Origin: Candidatus Tepidiaquacellales bacterium OLB4/UTCHB1
GTDB lineage: Bacteria > Bacteroidota > Ignavibacteria > Tepidaquicellales > Tepidaquicellaceae
Assembly (NCBI GenBank): GCA_002050165.1
Contig: MWSW01000005.1
Coordinates: 1-64,000 of the forward strand
Direction of reading: 5' to 3'
Length of the DNA: 64,000 nucleotides
The notes under the pieces were generated by a model. It saw nothing but the letters and a program-made list of their open reading frames with translations. It had not been told where the DNA came from and ran no database searches. The translations under genes were made by a program, and so were the position numbers. Shown in pieces: positions 43,569-53,635 of this stretch; position 1 is the first letter of the stretch, and each line of letters starts with the position of its first letter.

Positions 43569-44338
43569 TTGATCTCCTTTATAAGTTTTGGTAAATCCCG
43601 AACACTTTCAATTAGATAATCAGGCTTTATATCCGATAACTGCACATAGTTGACATTAAATTTGCCGGTTTTAGTCAGTACGGTTTTATAGCCGGATTTT
43701 TGTGCACCGGCAATGTCATTGTCTAAATCATCACCAACCATAAGAATTTCACCCTTGTCGCATTTTGTTGTAGCAACTGCCGAATTAAAAAAATTTAAAT
43801 CCGGTTTTCCGAAAACGGCTGCTCTTACGTTCGCTGAATATTCTATCCCGCTAATAAACGCACCAATATCCAGTACATTGCCTGTCCCGGAATTATAGAA
43901 CTTTCCTTTGTGGAGAGCAATTAACTTTGCTCCGTTCATTGTAAAATTAAAAATTTTGTTCATCAATTGATAATTCCATTTATCTCCTATATCGCCGATT
44001 AATATAAATTCAGGGTTCTCCTGATCAATTATAAATTCTTTGAAATAAGGTAGGATTTCAGAATTTATTACCGGATACATTCGGGATAATGAAACTGAGA
44101 TTAAATAATCTCTCGCAGAGCGCAATGGGGTAAAAAGTTCCTCTGAGCTAACATTGAAGCCAAAGTTGGTAAGTTTCCTGATAATCTCCTGCGGAAGTTT
44201 TGTGGATGTGTTTGTAATAAACCTCAAGCCGAAACCTGAAGTTCTGAGTTCTTCAATGACCTCAACAGCGCCCGGTACAGGATTATCGCCAATGTATAGT
44301 ACACCATCGAGATCAAACAAAATAGTTTTAATGCGCAT
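43565..44338 (-). CDS. HAD-IIA family phosphatase (LHPP/NagD-like)
   Basis: 257-aa HAD hydrolase. Motif I is LFDLDGVLYIGDNPVPGA, motif II is FITNTSTK, motif III FGKPDLNFFN, motif IV VGDDLDNDIAGAQKSG. The C2 cap lies between motif II and III. The closest text is TIGR01458-type (phospholysine phosphohistidine pyrophosphatase) or NagD. Substrate unknown. The gene overlaps the downstream YvlD-like gene by 4 nt. Confidence 0.9.
   Translation of the reverse strand: MRIKTILFDLDGVLYIGDNPVPGAVEVIEELRTSGFGLRFITNTSTKLPQEIIRKLTNFGFNVSSEELFTPLRSARDYLISVSLSRMYPVINSEILPYFKEFIIDQENPEFILIGDIGDKWNYQLMNKIFNFTMNGAKLIALHKGKFYNSGTGNVLDIGAFISGIEYSANVRAAVFGKPDLNFFNSAVATTKCDKGEILMVGDDLDNDIAGAQKSGYKTVLTKTGKFNVNYVQLSDIKPDYLIESVRDLPKLIKEIK
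43574..43580 (-). promoter_or_regulatory. strong Shine-Dalgarno of the YvlD-like gene
   Basis: AAAGGAG on the minus strand, 5 nt from the ATG at 43568. It lies in the last codons of the HAD-IIA gene and likely reinforces translational restart. Confidence 0.55.
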
Positions 44339-44389
44339 TAACGGAACATTCCTGAGATTGAAGTTAGAAAGGCTGATTGAAAATAATTG

Positions 44390-44602
44390 TTATTTCTCAT
44401 TTAAATATTTCTTTTCTCTTGCTCGTTTAATCCGACCGTAAACGAAAATGATAATCCCCGCAATTATCAGGAATATTGCAGTCGAACTGAAATCTACCTC
44501 CGGCCTTCCACTGTTTTTATCGAGGCTAATTAGCCAACCTATCAGATATAATAAAACACCGACAATAATTGCAACAAACCCGGTATAGCTAATCTTTTCC
44601 AT
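44390..44602 (-). CDS. small two-helix membrane protein
   Basis: 70-aa protein with two hydrophobic segments (about 5-27 and 40-60) separated by a short charged linker, and a Lys/Arg-rich C-terminus. No family recognised. It lies 11 nt after the stop of the 33-aa peptide gene and belongs to the same small membrane-protein unit (three genes, 44390-45061). Confidence 0.7.
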   Translation of the reverse strand: MEKISYTGFVAIIVGVLLYLIGWLISLDKNSGRPEVDFSSTAIFLIIAGIIIFVYGRIKRAREKKYLNEK

Positions 44603-44612
44603 AGCTCCGATT

Positions 44613-44714
44613 TTAAAGTTGCTTAATTAACCAAATTGTAACTGCAACTATAAGAATCAATCCAAGTAAATTAAGGATTAATTCAAACACTCGAATATTC
44701 TTTCCAAATTTCAT
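44613..44714 (-). CDS. 33-aa single-helix membrane peptide
   Basis: 33 aa: a basic start (MKFGKNIR), then a hydrophobic helix of about 23 residues ending in IKQL. Its ATG overlaps the TGA of the 116-aa gene by 4 nt (ATGA), which strongly suggests real, coupled translation. It is followed by the 70-aa membrane gene after 10 nt. No family recognised. Confidence 0.6.
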   Translation of the reverse strand: MKFGKNIRVFELILNLLGLILIVAVTIWLIKQL

Positions 44715-45061
44715 TTTGCTTTAACTTTTTTTATTCTGTAGTAAACATAATAACCAAGAAGCAAAATCAAAAAGCCCGGGATAAAATAAAAAATTATTGA
44801 AACGACATAGACCGTAAAGGTTCTCTCGGAATTACTTTTATTATCCGCTGATACGGAGTAAAATTTTTGAAAAAATACATCCGGTTCTTCGAATGTTGAT
44901 TGAGGTAATTCATGAATGAGAGATTCGTTTCCATCAAGTATCAGTGAGGATGGAATAACCGCAAGTTGCGGATTAATCATCAAACCTACCGGAACGAGAA
45001 CCAAGGATAGCACAAAACTTACCGGGAATATAACCTGCAGTACAAACTTTCTGAATGTCAT
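44711..45061 (-). CDS. two-helix membrane protein of unknown function
   Basis: 116 aa. Hydrophobic helices at about 8-28 and 84-106 enclose a ~55-residue polar loop (likely periplasmic), with a basic tail KKVKAK. No known domain recognised. The stop is shared with the ATG of the 33-aa peptide. gcvP lies 48 nt upstream (same strand), so the three membrane genes may be read from the gcvP message or an internal promoter. Confidence 0.7.
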   Translation of the reverse strand: MTFRKFVLQVIFPVSFVLSLVLVPVGLMINPQLAVIPSSLILDGNESLIHELPQSTFEEPDVFFQKFYSVSADNKSNSERTFTVYVVSIIFYFIPGFLILLLGYYVYYRIKKVKAK

Positions 45062-45109
45062 TTATTTTTTTAATTAATAATTATCTTGAAATCCGTTTCG
45101 GTTCAGTCA

Positions 45110-48028
45110 TTAAATCACTTCTTTTACATTTCCTTCCGGGATATTCTCTTCATAGCTTTCAATCGAAGGGCATGAGCAAACAAGATTTCTATCTCCGTAA
45201 GCGCTGTCAATTCTGCCGACTGACGGCCAAAATTTGTTCTGCTTCAGATAATCAACAGGATAAGCTGCAATTTCACGCGAATAAGAATGCGACCAGTTGT
45301 CGCTTATAACTGAGTATGCAGTGTGTGGCGCATTCTTCAGCGGATTATCGTTGATATCCATTGCACCATCTTCAATCAGTTTAATTTCTTCACGAATTGA
45401 TATCAGCGCATCGCAAAATCTGTCTAGTTCATCTTTAGATTCTGATTCAGTCGGTTCAACCATCATCGTTCCCGGTACCGGAAACGATACAGTAGGAGCG
45501 TGAAACCCATAATCCATCAATCTCTTCGCTATGTCTTCTACTTCTATTTTGCATGATTGCTTGAACTCTCTGGTATCGAAAATAAGTTCATGGGCAACTG
45601 TCCCGTTTTCAGATGTGTACAAAACTTTATAATATTTCTTTAATTTCGATTTAATATAATTCGCGTTAAGGATAGCAATCTCAGAAGCCTGTTTAAGACC
45701 TTTTGCACCCATCAGCCTGATGTAAGCGTAAGATATAAGTAAAATCAAAGCGCTACCGTATGGTGCAGAAGATACAGCCGTGATACTTTTATCTGATCCA
45801 AGCCCGGTCAGTGAATGACCAGGAAGAAATTCAACGAGATGTTCGGCTACTGCAACCGGACCTACTCCCGGACCACCACCACCATGCGGGATACAAAAAG
45901 TTTTATGTAAGTTCAAATGACAAACATCAGCGCCGATCATAGCCGGACTTGTCAATCCCACTTGAGCATTCATATTTGCGCCATCCATATAAACCTGTCC
46001 GCCGTTATCGTGTATGATTTCACAAATTTCTCTGATTTTTGACTCGAATACACCGTGAGTAGAAGGATAAGTAACCATTAACGCTGCCAGGTCATCTTTG
46101 TGACTCTCAGCTTTTTGCCTGAGATCGTCAACATCAATATTACCGTATTCATCACATTTTACAACAACCACCTTCATGCCAGCCATCACAGCGCTTGCAG
46201 GATTTGTTCCATGAGCAGAAGATGGAATCAGACAAATATTTCTATGACCCACTCCCCTGCTTTTATGAAACGCTCGAATTACAAGTAATCCGGTATATTC
46301 TCCCTGAGCGCCAGAATTCGGTTGGAGCGAAACGCCCGCAAATCCCGTTACCTCGGCTAAATCTCGTTCAAATTTATTTATCAGTTCAAGAAATCCTTTC
46401 GCCTGATCGTCTGGTACGAATGGATGAATGTCAGCAAATTCGGGAAGAGATATACCTTCCATTTCGGTAGTACCGTTTAGTTTCATAGTACATGATCCAA
46501 GCGGAATCATTGAATGCACCAATGATAAATCTTTATTCTCGAGTTGTTTCATGTACCTCAATAATTTTGTTTCGGACCTGTAGATGTGAAACACCGGATG
46601 TTCGAGATATTTACTCTCGCGTCTTAATCCTGCAGGAAAAGCAGAATTAATATTGCCAAACTCATCTAACATTTTTGCATCTCCGAACTCTTTACCGGTG
46701 GCAACGGCAAATACGCTACAAATATCAATTATATCACTGAGCTCGGTAACCTGATTTATTGAAACAAGGATAAAACTATCACCATACCAAAAGTTCATCT
46801 CCTTTTTCAAAGCCTCTTCACGCACACGTTCAATCAATTCACGATTGTCTATATTAATTTTCAGTGTATCAAAGAAAACCCTATTGGATTGTTCGATACC
46901 GAGAGTTTTAAGATTGTTGTTCAATAAAATTGCAAGTTTATGTATTCGATCTGCAATTGCTTTCAGGCCTTCCGGACCATGGAAAACCGAATACATGCCG
47001 GCGATAACTGCAAGCAACACTTGTGCTGTACAAATGTTACTTGTAGCTTTATCCCTTTTAATATGCTGCTCCCTTGTTTGTAACGCCATTCTTAAAGCTT
47101 TATTACCATGGACATCAACTGAAAGTCCTATAATTCTCCCGGGAATAAATCTTTTGTATTTATCACGTGTAGCGAAAAATGCTGCATGTGGTCCACCAAA
47201 GCCCATTGGAATTCCGAATCGCTGCGAAGTTCCTACCACGCAATCAGCGCCCATTTCACCAGGTGGTTTGAGCAAAGTCAGACTTAATAAATCCGCAGCA
47301 ACACAAGTTAATATTTCCAACTTGTTCGCATTTGAAATTAACTCTGTGTAATCGTAAACCTGCCCTTCACCCGATGGATATTGCAAAAGCATTCCAAAAA
47401 TATTTTCGTTTAATTCAATATTCCGGTGATTACCGATTACAACTTCAATACCAAGTGGTACAGCTCGTGTTTTTATAACCTCGATAGTTTGAGGGTAACA
47501 CTCTTCTGAAATAAAAAATACATTTGAAGATAATCTATTTTTCGGTCTTAACGTATAAAACATAATCATAGCTTCGGCTGCGGCTGTACCTTCATCCAAC
47601 AGCGATGCATTTGCAATTTCCATTGATGTCAGGTCAAGGATTACAGTTTGAAAATTTAATAACGCTTCAAGACGCCCTTGTGAAATTTCTGCCTGATATG
47701 GAGTGTATGCAGTGTACCAACCGGGGTTTTCAAGTATATTTCGCTTAATTACGGGTGGCAATATGTTCGGATGGTAACCAAGTCCGATAAAAGAGCGGAA
47801 CACCTTGTTTCTTCCGGCTAAATTTTGAATGTGATGGTGATACTTATTCTCGCTAAGCGGTTCGTCAAGCTCAATGTCTTTTTTTAACCTTATATCCTGT
47901 GGTATCGTGTGTTCGATTAACTTCTCAACAGAAGCGACGCCGATTTCCTTCAGCATTTCTTTGATTTCACTTTCACTCGGTCCGATATGCCGCTGATTAA
48001 AATTGGTTTTTACTTTATAGTTTTGCAT
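45110..48028 (-). CDS. gcvP: glycine dehydrogenase (decarboxylating), P-protein
   Basis: 972-aa homodimeric-type P-protein of the glycine cleavage system. N-terminal half: [53 protein letters not shown]-terminal half: [37 protein letters not shown] and the PLP lysine in [21 protein letters not shown]. It releases CO2 from glycine and passes the aminomethyl group to H-protein. gcvT and gcvH are not in the window. Both halves intact, no frameshift. Confidence 0.97.
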   Translation of the reverse strand: MQNYKVKTNFNQRHIGPSESEIKEMLKEIGVASVEKLIEHTIPQDIRLKKDIELDEPLSENKYHHHIQNLAGRNKVFRSFIGLGYHPNILPPVIKRNILENPGWYTAYTPYQAEISQGRLEALLNFQTVILDLTSMEIANASLLDEGTAAAEAMIMFYTLRPKNRLSSNVFFISEECYPQTIEVIKTRAVPLGIEVVIGNHRNIELNENIFGMLLQYPSGEGQVYDYTELISNANKLEILTCVAADLLSLTLLKPPGEMGADCVVGTSQRFGIPMGFGGPHAAFFATRDKYKRFIPGRIIGLSVDVHGNKALRMALQTREQHIKRDKATSNICTAQVLLAVIAGMYSVFHGPEGLKAIADRIHKLAILLNNNLKTLGIEQSNRVFFDTLKINIDNRELIERVREEALKKEMNFWYGDSFILVSINQVTELSDIIDICSVFAVATGKEFGDAKMLDEFGNINSAFPAGLRRESKYLEHPVFHIYRSETKLLRYMKQLENKDLSLVHSMIPLGSCTMKLNGTTEMEGISLPEFADIHPFVPDDQAKGFLELINKFERDLAEVTGFAGVSLQPNSGAQGEYTGLLVIRAFHKSRGVGHRNICLIPSSAHGTNPASAVMAGMKVVVVKCDEYGNIDVDDLRQKAESHKDDLAALMVTYPSTHGVFESKIREICEIIHDNGGQVYMDGANMNAQVGLTSPAMIGADVCHLNLHKTFCIPHGGGGPGVGPVAVAEHLVEFLPGHSLTGLGSDKSITAVSSAPYGSALILLISYAYIRLMGAKGLKQASEIAILNANYIKSKLKKYYKVLYTSENGTVAHELIFDTREFKQSCKIEVEDIAKRLMDYGFHAPTVSFPVPGTMMVEPTESESKDELDRFCDALISIREEIKLIEDGAMDINDNPLKNAPHTAYSVISDNWSHSYSREIAAYPVDYLKQNKFWPSVGRIDSAYGDRNLVCSCPSIESYEENIPEGNVKEVI

Positions 48029-48270
48029 TAGATGGTTATGAGGAATTATTTTTAGTCAATATAAAATTATTAGTAGGCAAACTAAATTCAAAACAGCAGT
48101 GCATGTGGCGTTTATATTTTTTAATTCCAATTTATTTATGATAGAATTAAACATGTTTTATTTCTGTCATTCATTTTATTTTAATATAAACCGTACTGAA
48201 GTTAAAATTGCAGTAAGAATTTAAATTTTTACATTTTGTAATTTCCCAAATTTGATGACAAAAACGTGGA

Positions 48271-50271
48271 ATGATATTTCACAATAGAATAATTCATTTA
48301 ATTATTTTTCTTTTTATTTTTCATTCAACCACATCATCCGTAAATCCACAGGAAGATTTGGATTCAACTGTTGTAATTCCGGATTCAGTATTGAAAATCT
48401 CTGATCCATCAGCAAAACTATCCGAAATCTTTAAACTCATTGAACATGAATCGAACTGGACAAAGATAATATTACTTTCCAAACTTGCCGTGCACATTGC
48501 AGATTCAAACGGCTTTCAGTTTGAAAAGGCAAGGGCGCTGCACATCAATGGAGAAGCCTGGAAAATCTGGGGTAATAATTTCAAATCAACTCAGAAACTC
48601 ACCGAAGCTTTGGAAATTTTTGAATCACTCGATTCTGCAAAACATATAGCGAGGGTGAAACGATCGCTCGGTGAAACTTACCGGGCGACAAAAAATTATA
48701 AATTATCCCATGAGCTTCTCGAAGAAGCGCTGTCATCATTTCTCTCACTTGGGATAACAACAGAAATTGCGGAAACATACAACCGGCTTGCTGCTACACA
48801 ATATGAAATTGCATTTGAAGAAGAACCCCAGAAAAGTTCATTAATGAAAATTTATAATTCAAATGAATCATTTGAAATTGCGCTGACTCGATATCAACGT
48901 TTGAAAAACGAAATTGATACACTGAAAGTTTATATTCAGAATGCACTAAATTTCGCAGAGAAAAGTAACTTTTACGAAATAATAATATCCACAAAGATTA
49001 TTCAGGCTGCTTATTTCAATATCAGCCTCGAACCATACAAAGCTCTCCATGAATTGGACAACGTAATTATTTTAATTGAGAAACATAAATTATATTATGA
49101 CTTGCCGCTCGTTTACTTGAACAAAGCGAGAGTTTACAGTCAGGCATATCTTAGACTTCCGTTGCTGGAAATTGAGGAATCGAAAAAAGCGCTTGAAATT
49201 GCAAAACAAAACGATATAAAGGTTTATAAAATCTGGGCGACAACGAATCTCTTTGAGAGTTATCGTTCATTAGGAAATTACGAGCTCGCATTTAAGTATT
49301 TAAGTGAACATACAGCATACAAAGATGAATATCGTGAAGAGGAGCTCGAGTTAAATTTAGTTGTGCAAAAGTTCAATTACCAGATTCAATCCAATCAACA
49401 GGTACTTGAAAACAAGAAAACCCAGTTGAAGATTTTGATAATTTCGATAGTAGTACTGTTAATATTCTCTTCAATATTTATGATGATTCTCGTAAGAAAG
49501 AACAGAAAGCAAAAAAAGTTGCTCGAAGAGCTGAATGACAAAAACAGGATTATCTCAGATCAGAATAAAGAACTTGAATTATCAAATTCGGAAAAGGATA
49601 AGTTTTTTTCAATTATCGCCCACGACTTGAGAACCCCATTCAATTCAGTCGTTGGCTACAGCGATTTATTGCTACATCAACTAAAGAATAACGATTATAA
49701 AGACATAGACGAATACGCTAAGAATATCATAACATCTTCAAAGAGCGCCCTTGAACTTTTATCAAATTTACTTTACTGGGCAAAATCTCAGTCAGGCCGG
49801 ATGGAGTTCAAACTTGAAAAGGTAAATCTCTACGATATCGTAAATGAAAATATTAATTTGCTTTCCGATGCTGCTTTACACAAACGGATATCTCTTAAAA
49901 ATAAAATTACAAATTCAGTTTACGCCAAAGCCGATAAATCAATGCTTAATACAGTTATAAGAAACCTTGTCAGTAATTCCATCAAATTCACACGGGAAAA
50001 CGGATACGTAGAAATTAATGCTAAACAAACCGGAGATAAAGTAATACTCTCGGTTTCAGATAATGGAATCGGTATGGACCCGGAAATATTGTCCGGGGCA
50101 TTCAGTCTCGATCGGGATAACAGACAATCAGGCACTGCCGGCGAGCCGAGCACAGGACTTGGTCTCATGCTTTGCAAAGAATTTATCGAAAAAAACGGTG
50201 GTATAATTAATATAAATTCCAAGAAAGATTTAGGGACAGAGGTATTAATCTCACTTCCAATATATTCCTGA
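48271..50271 (+). CDS. TPR-sensor histidine kinase
   Basis: 666 aa. A signal peptide (about 1-25) precedes a periplasmic region of ~350 residues with TPR-like repeats (e.g. AETYNRLAATQYEIAFEEE, LGNYELAFKYLSEH), one membrane helix (about 386-408), a coiled-coil linker, a HisKA domain with phospho-acceptor His451 in IAHDLRTPFNSVVGYSDLL, and a HATPase domain (NLVSNSIKFT, DNGIGMD, GTGLGL-like STGLGL). No response regulator is next to it. The 242 nt upstream, to the gcvP start, are AT-rich with no recognised element. The signal is unknown. Confidence 0.9.
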   Translation: MIFHNRIIHLIIFLFIFHSTTSSVNPQEDLDSTVVIPDSVLKISDPSAKLSEIFKLIEHESNWTKIILLSKLAVHIADSNGFQFEKARALHINGEAWKIWGNNFKSTQKLTEALEIFESLDSAKHIARVKRSLGETYRATKNYKLSHELLEEALSSFLSLGITTEIAETYNRLAATQYEIAFEEEPQKSSLMKIYNSNESFEIALTRYQRLKNEIDTLKVYIQNALNFAEKSNFYEIIISTKIIQAAYFNISLEPYKALHELDNVIILIEKHKLYYDLPLVYLNKARVYSQAYLRLPLLEIEESKKALEIAKQNDIKVYKIWATTNLFESYRSLGNYELAFKYLSEHTAYKDEYREEELELNLVVQKFNYQIQSNQQVLENKKTQLKILIISIVVLLIFSSIFMMILVRKNRKQKKLLEELNDKNRIISDQNKELELSNSEKDKFFSIIAHDLRTPFNSVVGYSDLLLHQLKNNDYKDIDEYAKNIITSSKSALELLSNLLYWAKSQSGRMEFKLEKVNLYDIVNENINLLSDAALHKRISLKNKITNSVYAKADKSMLNTVIRNLVSNSIKFTRENGYVEINAKQTGDKVILSVSDNGIGMDPEILSGAFSLDRDNRQSGTAGEPSTGLGLMLCKEFIEKNGGIININSKKDLGTEVLISLPIYS

Positions 50272-50305
50272 TATTTTAAGAACTCAATAAAACTATTTTC
50301 ATACC

Positions 50306-51916
50306 ATGAGAAAACCGAGAATAAATTTTCTTTATAATCTGGTCAAAGTAATTAACAACACGCTCAATGAAACACAACTGGTTAAACCTTCTAAAATATC
50401 AAAGGAAAGGAAAATATATACAAGGCGTGAATTTATTTCGACTACATCAAAGGCAACACTTGCAATTAGTTTGTCATCAGCAATTCCGGAATTATTCGGT
50501 TGCAGCAGAGAGAATATTTTGCCGGTTGCAATCATTGGAGGCGGAATAGCAGGATTGAATTGTGCAAATCATTTAATTAATTCAGGGCTAGATTTTAAAA
50601 TTTTCGAAGCTAATAAACGGGTCGGCGGGAGAATTCTAACTCATTACAACGAAACGCTTGGAGCAGGTCAGTTCCCCGAATTTGGCGCCGATTTCATTGA
50701 TTCAAATCACGTTGATATGATTTCGCTAGCGAAGGAATTCAACCTTGATCTAATTGATCTTGTAAGTTTTCAACAGTCAAATAAACTAAAAAAGGATACT
50801 TATTTCTTTAAAAATACTCTTATCGAAGAAAGTGAGATTATTAAAGAGTTCACCTCAATCTCCCACAAAATCAAATCTGATATCGAATCGTTAGGTGAAA
50901 ATTACGATACACCATCTGCTTTGCAATTGGATAATACACCACTCGATAATTACATTAATCAACTGAATTGTTCAAGATGGTTCAAAGATTTTCTGATTGC
51001 TGCTTTTACTGCAGAGTTCGGTTTGGATTGTTCTGAACAATCAACTTTAAACATGCTCGACATGATTAATCCCCAAACCGATGAAGGATTTCAAGTCTAT
51101 GGTGAAAGCGATGAAAGGTACAGGGTTAAAGGTGGCAATTCAAAAATTACAGAATCACTCGCAAAAAAAATCGGGATTGATAATATTCACCTTAATCACA
51201 AATTGATATCAATATCCGATGAAACGGATAATACATATCGTCTAACATTTGAAAATGGACGAACCGTTCGCGCGAAAGTCGTTGTTATGACTTTACCGTT
51301 TACAGTTCTGAGGAATATCGAAATGAACCTGAGAGAGATGAACGAGGAAAAAAAACACTGTATTGAAACACTCGGTTACGGAATGAACACAAAACTCCTC
51401 CTTTCTTTTGAAGGTTCACCGTGGAGATCAGAACCTAATAACGCTGCGGGTTACCTTTTCACCAATAATATTGTTAGCGGTTGGGATGGTGGGTTCAATA
51501 AAACAGAGAATTCTAAACTTGGTGTTTATGTCTGTTATTTCGGTGGTAAGTTCTCCGAGGGATTAAATAAAATTTCGCTTAAAAGCAAAAAAGCTCCACA
51601 ATCCCACTCTTGGCGAACTGCATTACCTGATGAAAAGGTCTTGGAAATTCTGAATGAATTGGATTTAATTTTTCCCGGAACTAAAAGTAAATTCTCAGGT
51701 AATCACGTTTTTGCGAACTGGATAGATTTTCCGTACGTGATGGCAAGTTACAGTTGTTACAAACCCGGACAATGGACGACCATTTCAGGTAAGGAATTTG
51801 AACCTGTCGGTAACGTGTATTTTGCAGGTGAACACTGCAGCGAAATGTTTCAGGGCTTTATGAACGGCGCTGCAGAAACAGGCAGGCTCGTCGCAAATAT
51901 GATATTAAATCACTGA
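50306..51916 (+). CDS. exported FAD-dependent amine oxidase
   Basis: 536-aa flavin amine oxidase. A twin-arginine motif (TRREFI) near residue 46 precedes a hydrophobic stretch and LFGC, so the protein is a likely Tat substrate and possibly a lipoprotein. The FAD site is AIIGGGIAGLNCA with FEANKRVGGRI; the C-terminal YFAGEHCSEMFQGFMNGAAETGRL closes it. Oxidises amines or amino acids with release of H2O2; the substrate is unknown. It is 34 nt after the histidine kinase. Confidence 0.88.
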   Translation: MRKPRINFLYNLVKVINNTLNETQLVKPSKISKERKIYTRREFISTTSKATLAISLSSAIPELFGCSRENILPVAIIGGGIAGLNCANHLINSGLDFKIFEANKRVGGRILTHYNETLGAGQFPEFGADFIDSNHVDMISLAKEFNLDLIDLVSFQQSNKLKKDTYFFKNTLIEESEIIKEFTSISHKIKSDIESLGENYDTPSALQLDNTPLDNYINQLNCSRWFKDFLIAAFTAEFGLDCSEQSTLNMLDMINPQTDEGFQVYGESDERYRVKGGNSKITESLAKKIGIDNIHLNHKLISISDETDNTYRLTFENGRTVRAKVVVMTLPFTVLRNIEMNLREMNEEKKHCIETLGYGMNTKLLLSFEGSPWRSEPNNAAGYLFTNNIVSGWDGGFNKTENSKLGVYVCYFGGKFSEGLNKISLKSKKAPQSHSWRTALPDEKVLEILNELDLIFPGTKSKFSGNHVFANWIDFPYVMASYSCYKPGQWTTISGKEFEPVGNVYFAGEHCSEMFQGFMNGAAETGRLVANMILNH

Positions 51917-51978
51917 CGCGATTGAATGTTTATTTTTTATTAACTTTCCGTTTAGGATTAATTCAAATATAATTGTAA

Positions 51979-53262
51979 ATGAAGTTTCAAAAACCTAAGG
52001 GTACCTACGATATCCTTCCCGATGATTCCGCTAAAAGAAATTTCCTATATCAAAAAATCAGGACGGTTTGCAATAATTTCAATTATTCTGAAATTCTGAC
52101 ACCTGCATTTGAAAAAACTGAACTATTCAGAAGAGGAATAGGTGAAACTTCCGATATTGTTTCAAAAGAGATGTATTCGTTCAATAACGATGAATTCACG
52201 TTGAGACCTGAGTTAACCGCTGGTGTGATTCGAGCCTATCTAGAAAATAACCTTTACAACATTTCTCCGGTAACAAAACTATTTTATATCGCAAACATGT
52301 TCAGGCGTGAGCGTCCGCAAGCAGGAAGATTCAGGGAGTTCTGGCAATTTGGTATTGAACTGATCGGGTCAAATGATGTTCACTCTGACGCTGAAGTTAT
52401 ATGCCTTGGTGTACAGTTATTGAATGAATTCGGATTATTAAATGTTACTACAAAAATTAATAGTATCGGAAGTCCTGCTGAAAGGTCAAAATATCTGGAA
52501 ATCCTCAAAGAATATTTGATTTCATACAAAAGTGATTTATCCGAAATAAGTTTAATCAGACTGGAAAAAAACCCACTCAGGATTCTTGACACAAAAGATT
52601 CACGTGAACTCGAAATTCTCTCATCCGCTCCTGTTTTATACGATTATTTATCCACAGATACTAAAAGGAGATTTGAAAAGCTCCTCGCAATTCTGGATAA
52701 TTTAAACGTTAGATTTGAAACTGATTATAGACTTGTCAGAGGATTTGATTACTATACTGACACTGCATTTGAAATTCATTCAGGTGAGTTAGGCGCTCAA
52801 AATTCTGTTCTCGGCGGCGGAAGATATAATAACCTGATTGAACAATTCGGCGGGAAACCTACACCTGCTATTGGCTTTGGGCTTGGTATCGAAAGGTTAT
52901 TAATTATGATTGGTAAATCAAATTACAAATTTTCACAAAAAAATAACCCCGACCTCTATGTTGGATACACTGACGAAACTGCACAGAATTTCGCATTTGG
53001 AATTGCAATTAAATTGCGCATTTCGGGATTGAAAGTTGAAATTGATTTTCTTAATCGCTCAGTTAAATCACAACTGAAAGAAGCTAATCGCCTAAACGTA
53101 ACATTTTCTATAGTCATTGGTGAAAATGAAATTAACTCAGGTTTTGTTGAATTAAAAAATATGCATGACGGAAAATCTTTAAAAATTAAACTGAGCCCGA
53201 ACGAAATTTATAATTTTATTTCCAAATATGAGAACGAAACAAGTACGACCGGAAACGCTTGA
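51979..53262 (+). CDS. hisS: histidyl-tRNA synthetase
   Basis: 427-aa class II synthetase. KGTYDILPDDS is the N-terminus, motif 2 lies in FRRERPQAGRFREFWQFG, RGFDYYTDTAFEI is the HisA loop, and GGRYNNLIEQFGG and GFGLGIERL (motif 3) follow; a C-terminal anticodon domain (about 325-420) is present. Normal length. The last 35 nt overlap the next gene. Confidence 0.97.
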   Translation: MKFQKPKGTYDILPDDSAKRNFLYQKIRTVCNNFNYSEILTPAFEKTELFRRGIGETSDIVSKEMYSFNNDEFTLRPELTAGVIRAYLENNLYNISPVTKLFYIANMFRRERPQAGRFREFWQFGIELIGSNDVHSDAEVICLGVQLLNEFGLLNVTTKINSIGSPAERSKYLEILKEYLISYKSDLSEISLIRLEKNPLRILDTKDSRELEILSSAPVLYDYLSTDTKRRFEKLLAILDNLNVRFETDYRLVRGFDYYTDTAFEIHSGELGAQNSVLGGGRYNNLIEQFGGKPTPAIGFGLGIERLLIMIGKSNYKFSQKNNPDLYVGYTDETAQNFAFGIAIKLRISGLKVEIDFLNRSVKSQLKEANRLNVTFSIVIGENEINSGFVELKNMHDGKSLKIKLSPNEIYNFISKYENETSTTGNA

Positions 53263-53635
53263 GTTTGAGTATCTGCTCCATATCTCCCGCGAATGGGATG
53301 AGGTGAAGCAATTAGATTATATACTTTTTAATTTTACCACAGTAAAAGTTTTTGAAACGTTCAGATATAAAATTAATGTTGAGGTAACGGATAAATCAGA
53401 TGAAAAAGAAATCACCTTCAACATTGAAGGTTTATCAGCGCCAATTGTTACCCTGTCAAAACCAGGTAACGCACATTTTGAATATCGTATTTATAGTTTC
53501 AAGCAGACCGAATATATATTAAAATTGACTAAACAGAAAAAACAGAAAAATAACTTTAGATTCAGGGTAGGAAAGAAATCAATTAAATTAACTGCTGTAC
53601 CGCGTAAAAAATTTATTAACGTTACTGCTTCTTAA
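53228..53635 (+). CDS. unknown protein overlapping hisS
   Basis: 135 aa, mixed alpha/beta, with a very basic C-terminal third (KQKKQKNNFRFRVGKKSIK). No family recognised. Its ATG at 53228 lies inside hisS (35-nt overlap, other frame), and its TAA overlaps the lgt ATG by 1 nt. This tight arrangement and a codon pattern like its neighbours suggest a real gene. A basic, soluble protein next to hisS may bind RNA, but that is a guess. Confidence 0.65.
   Translation: MRTKQVRPETLEFEYLLHISREWDEVKQLDYILFNFTTVKVFETFRYKINVEVTDKSDEKEITFNIEGLSAPIVTLSKPGNAHFEYRIYSFKQTEYILKLTKQKKQKNNFRFRVGKKSIKLTAVPRKKFINVTAS

Noticed and set aside
46845-47351. 168-codon open frame opposite gcvP
   Set aside because: It mirrors conserved gcvP codons and has no recognisable domain or upstream signal.
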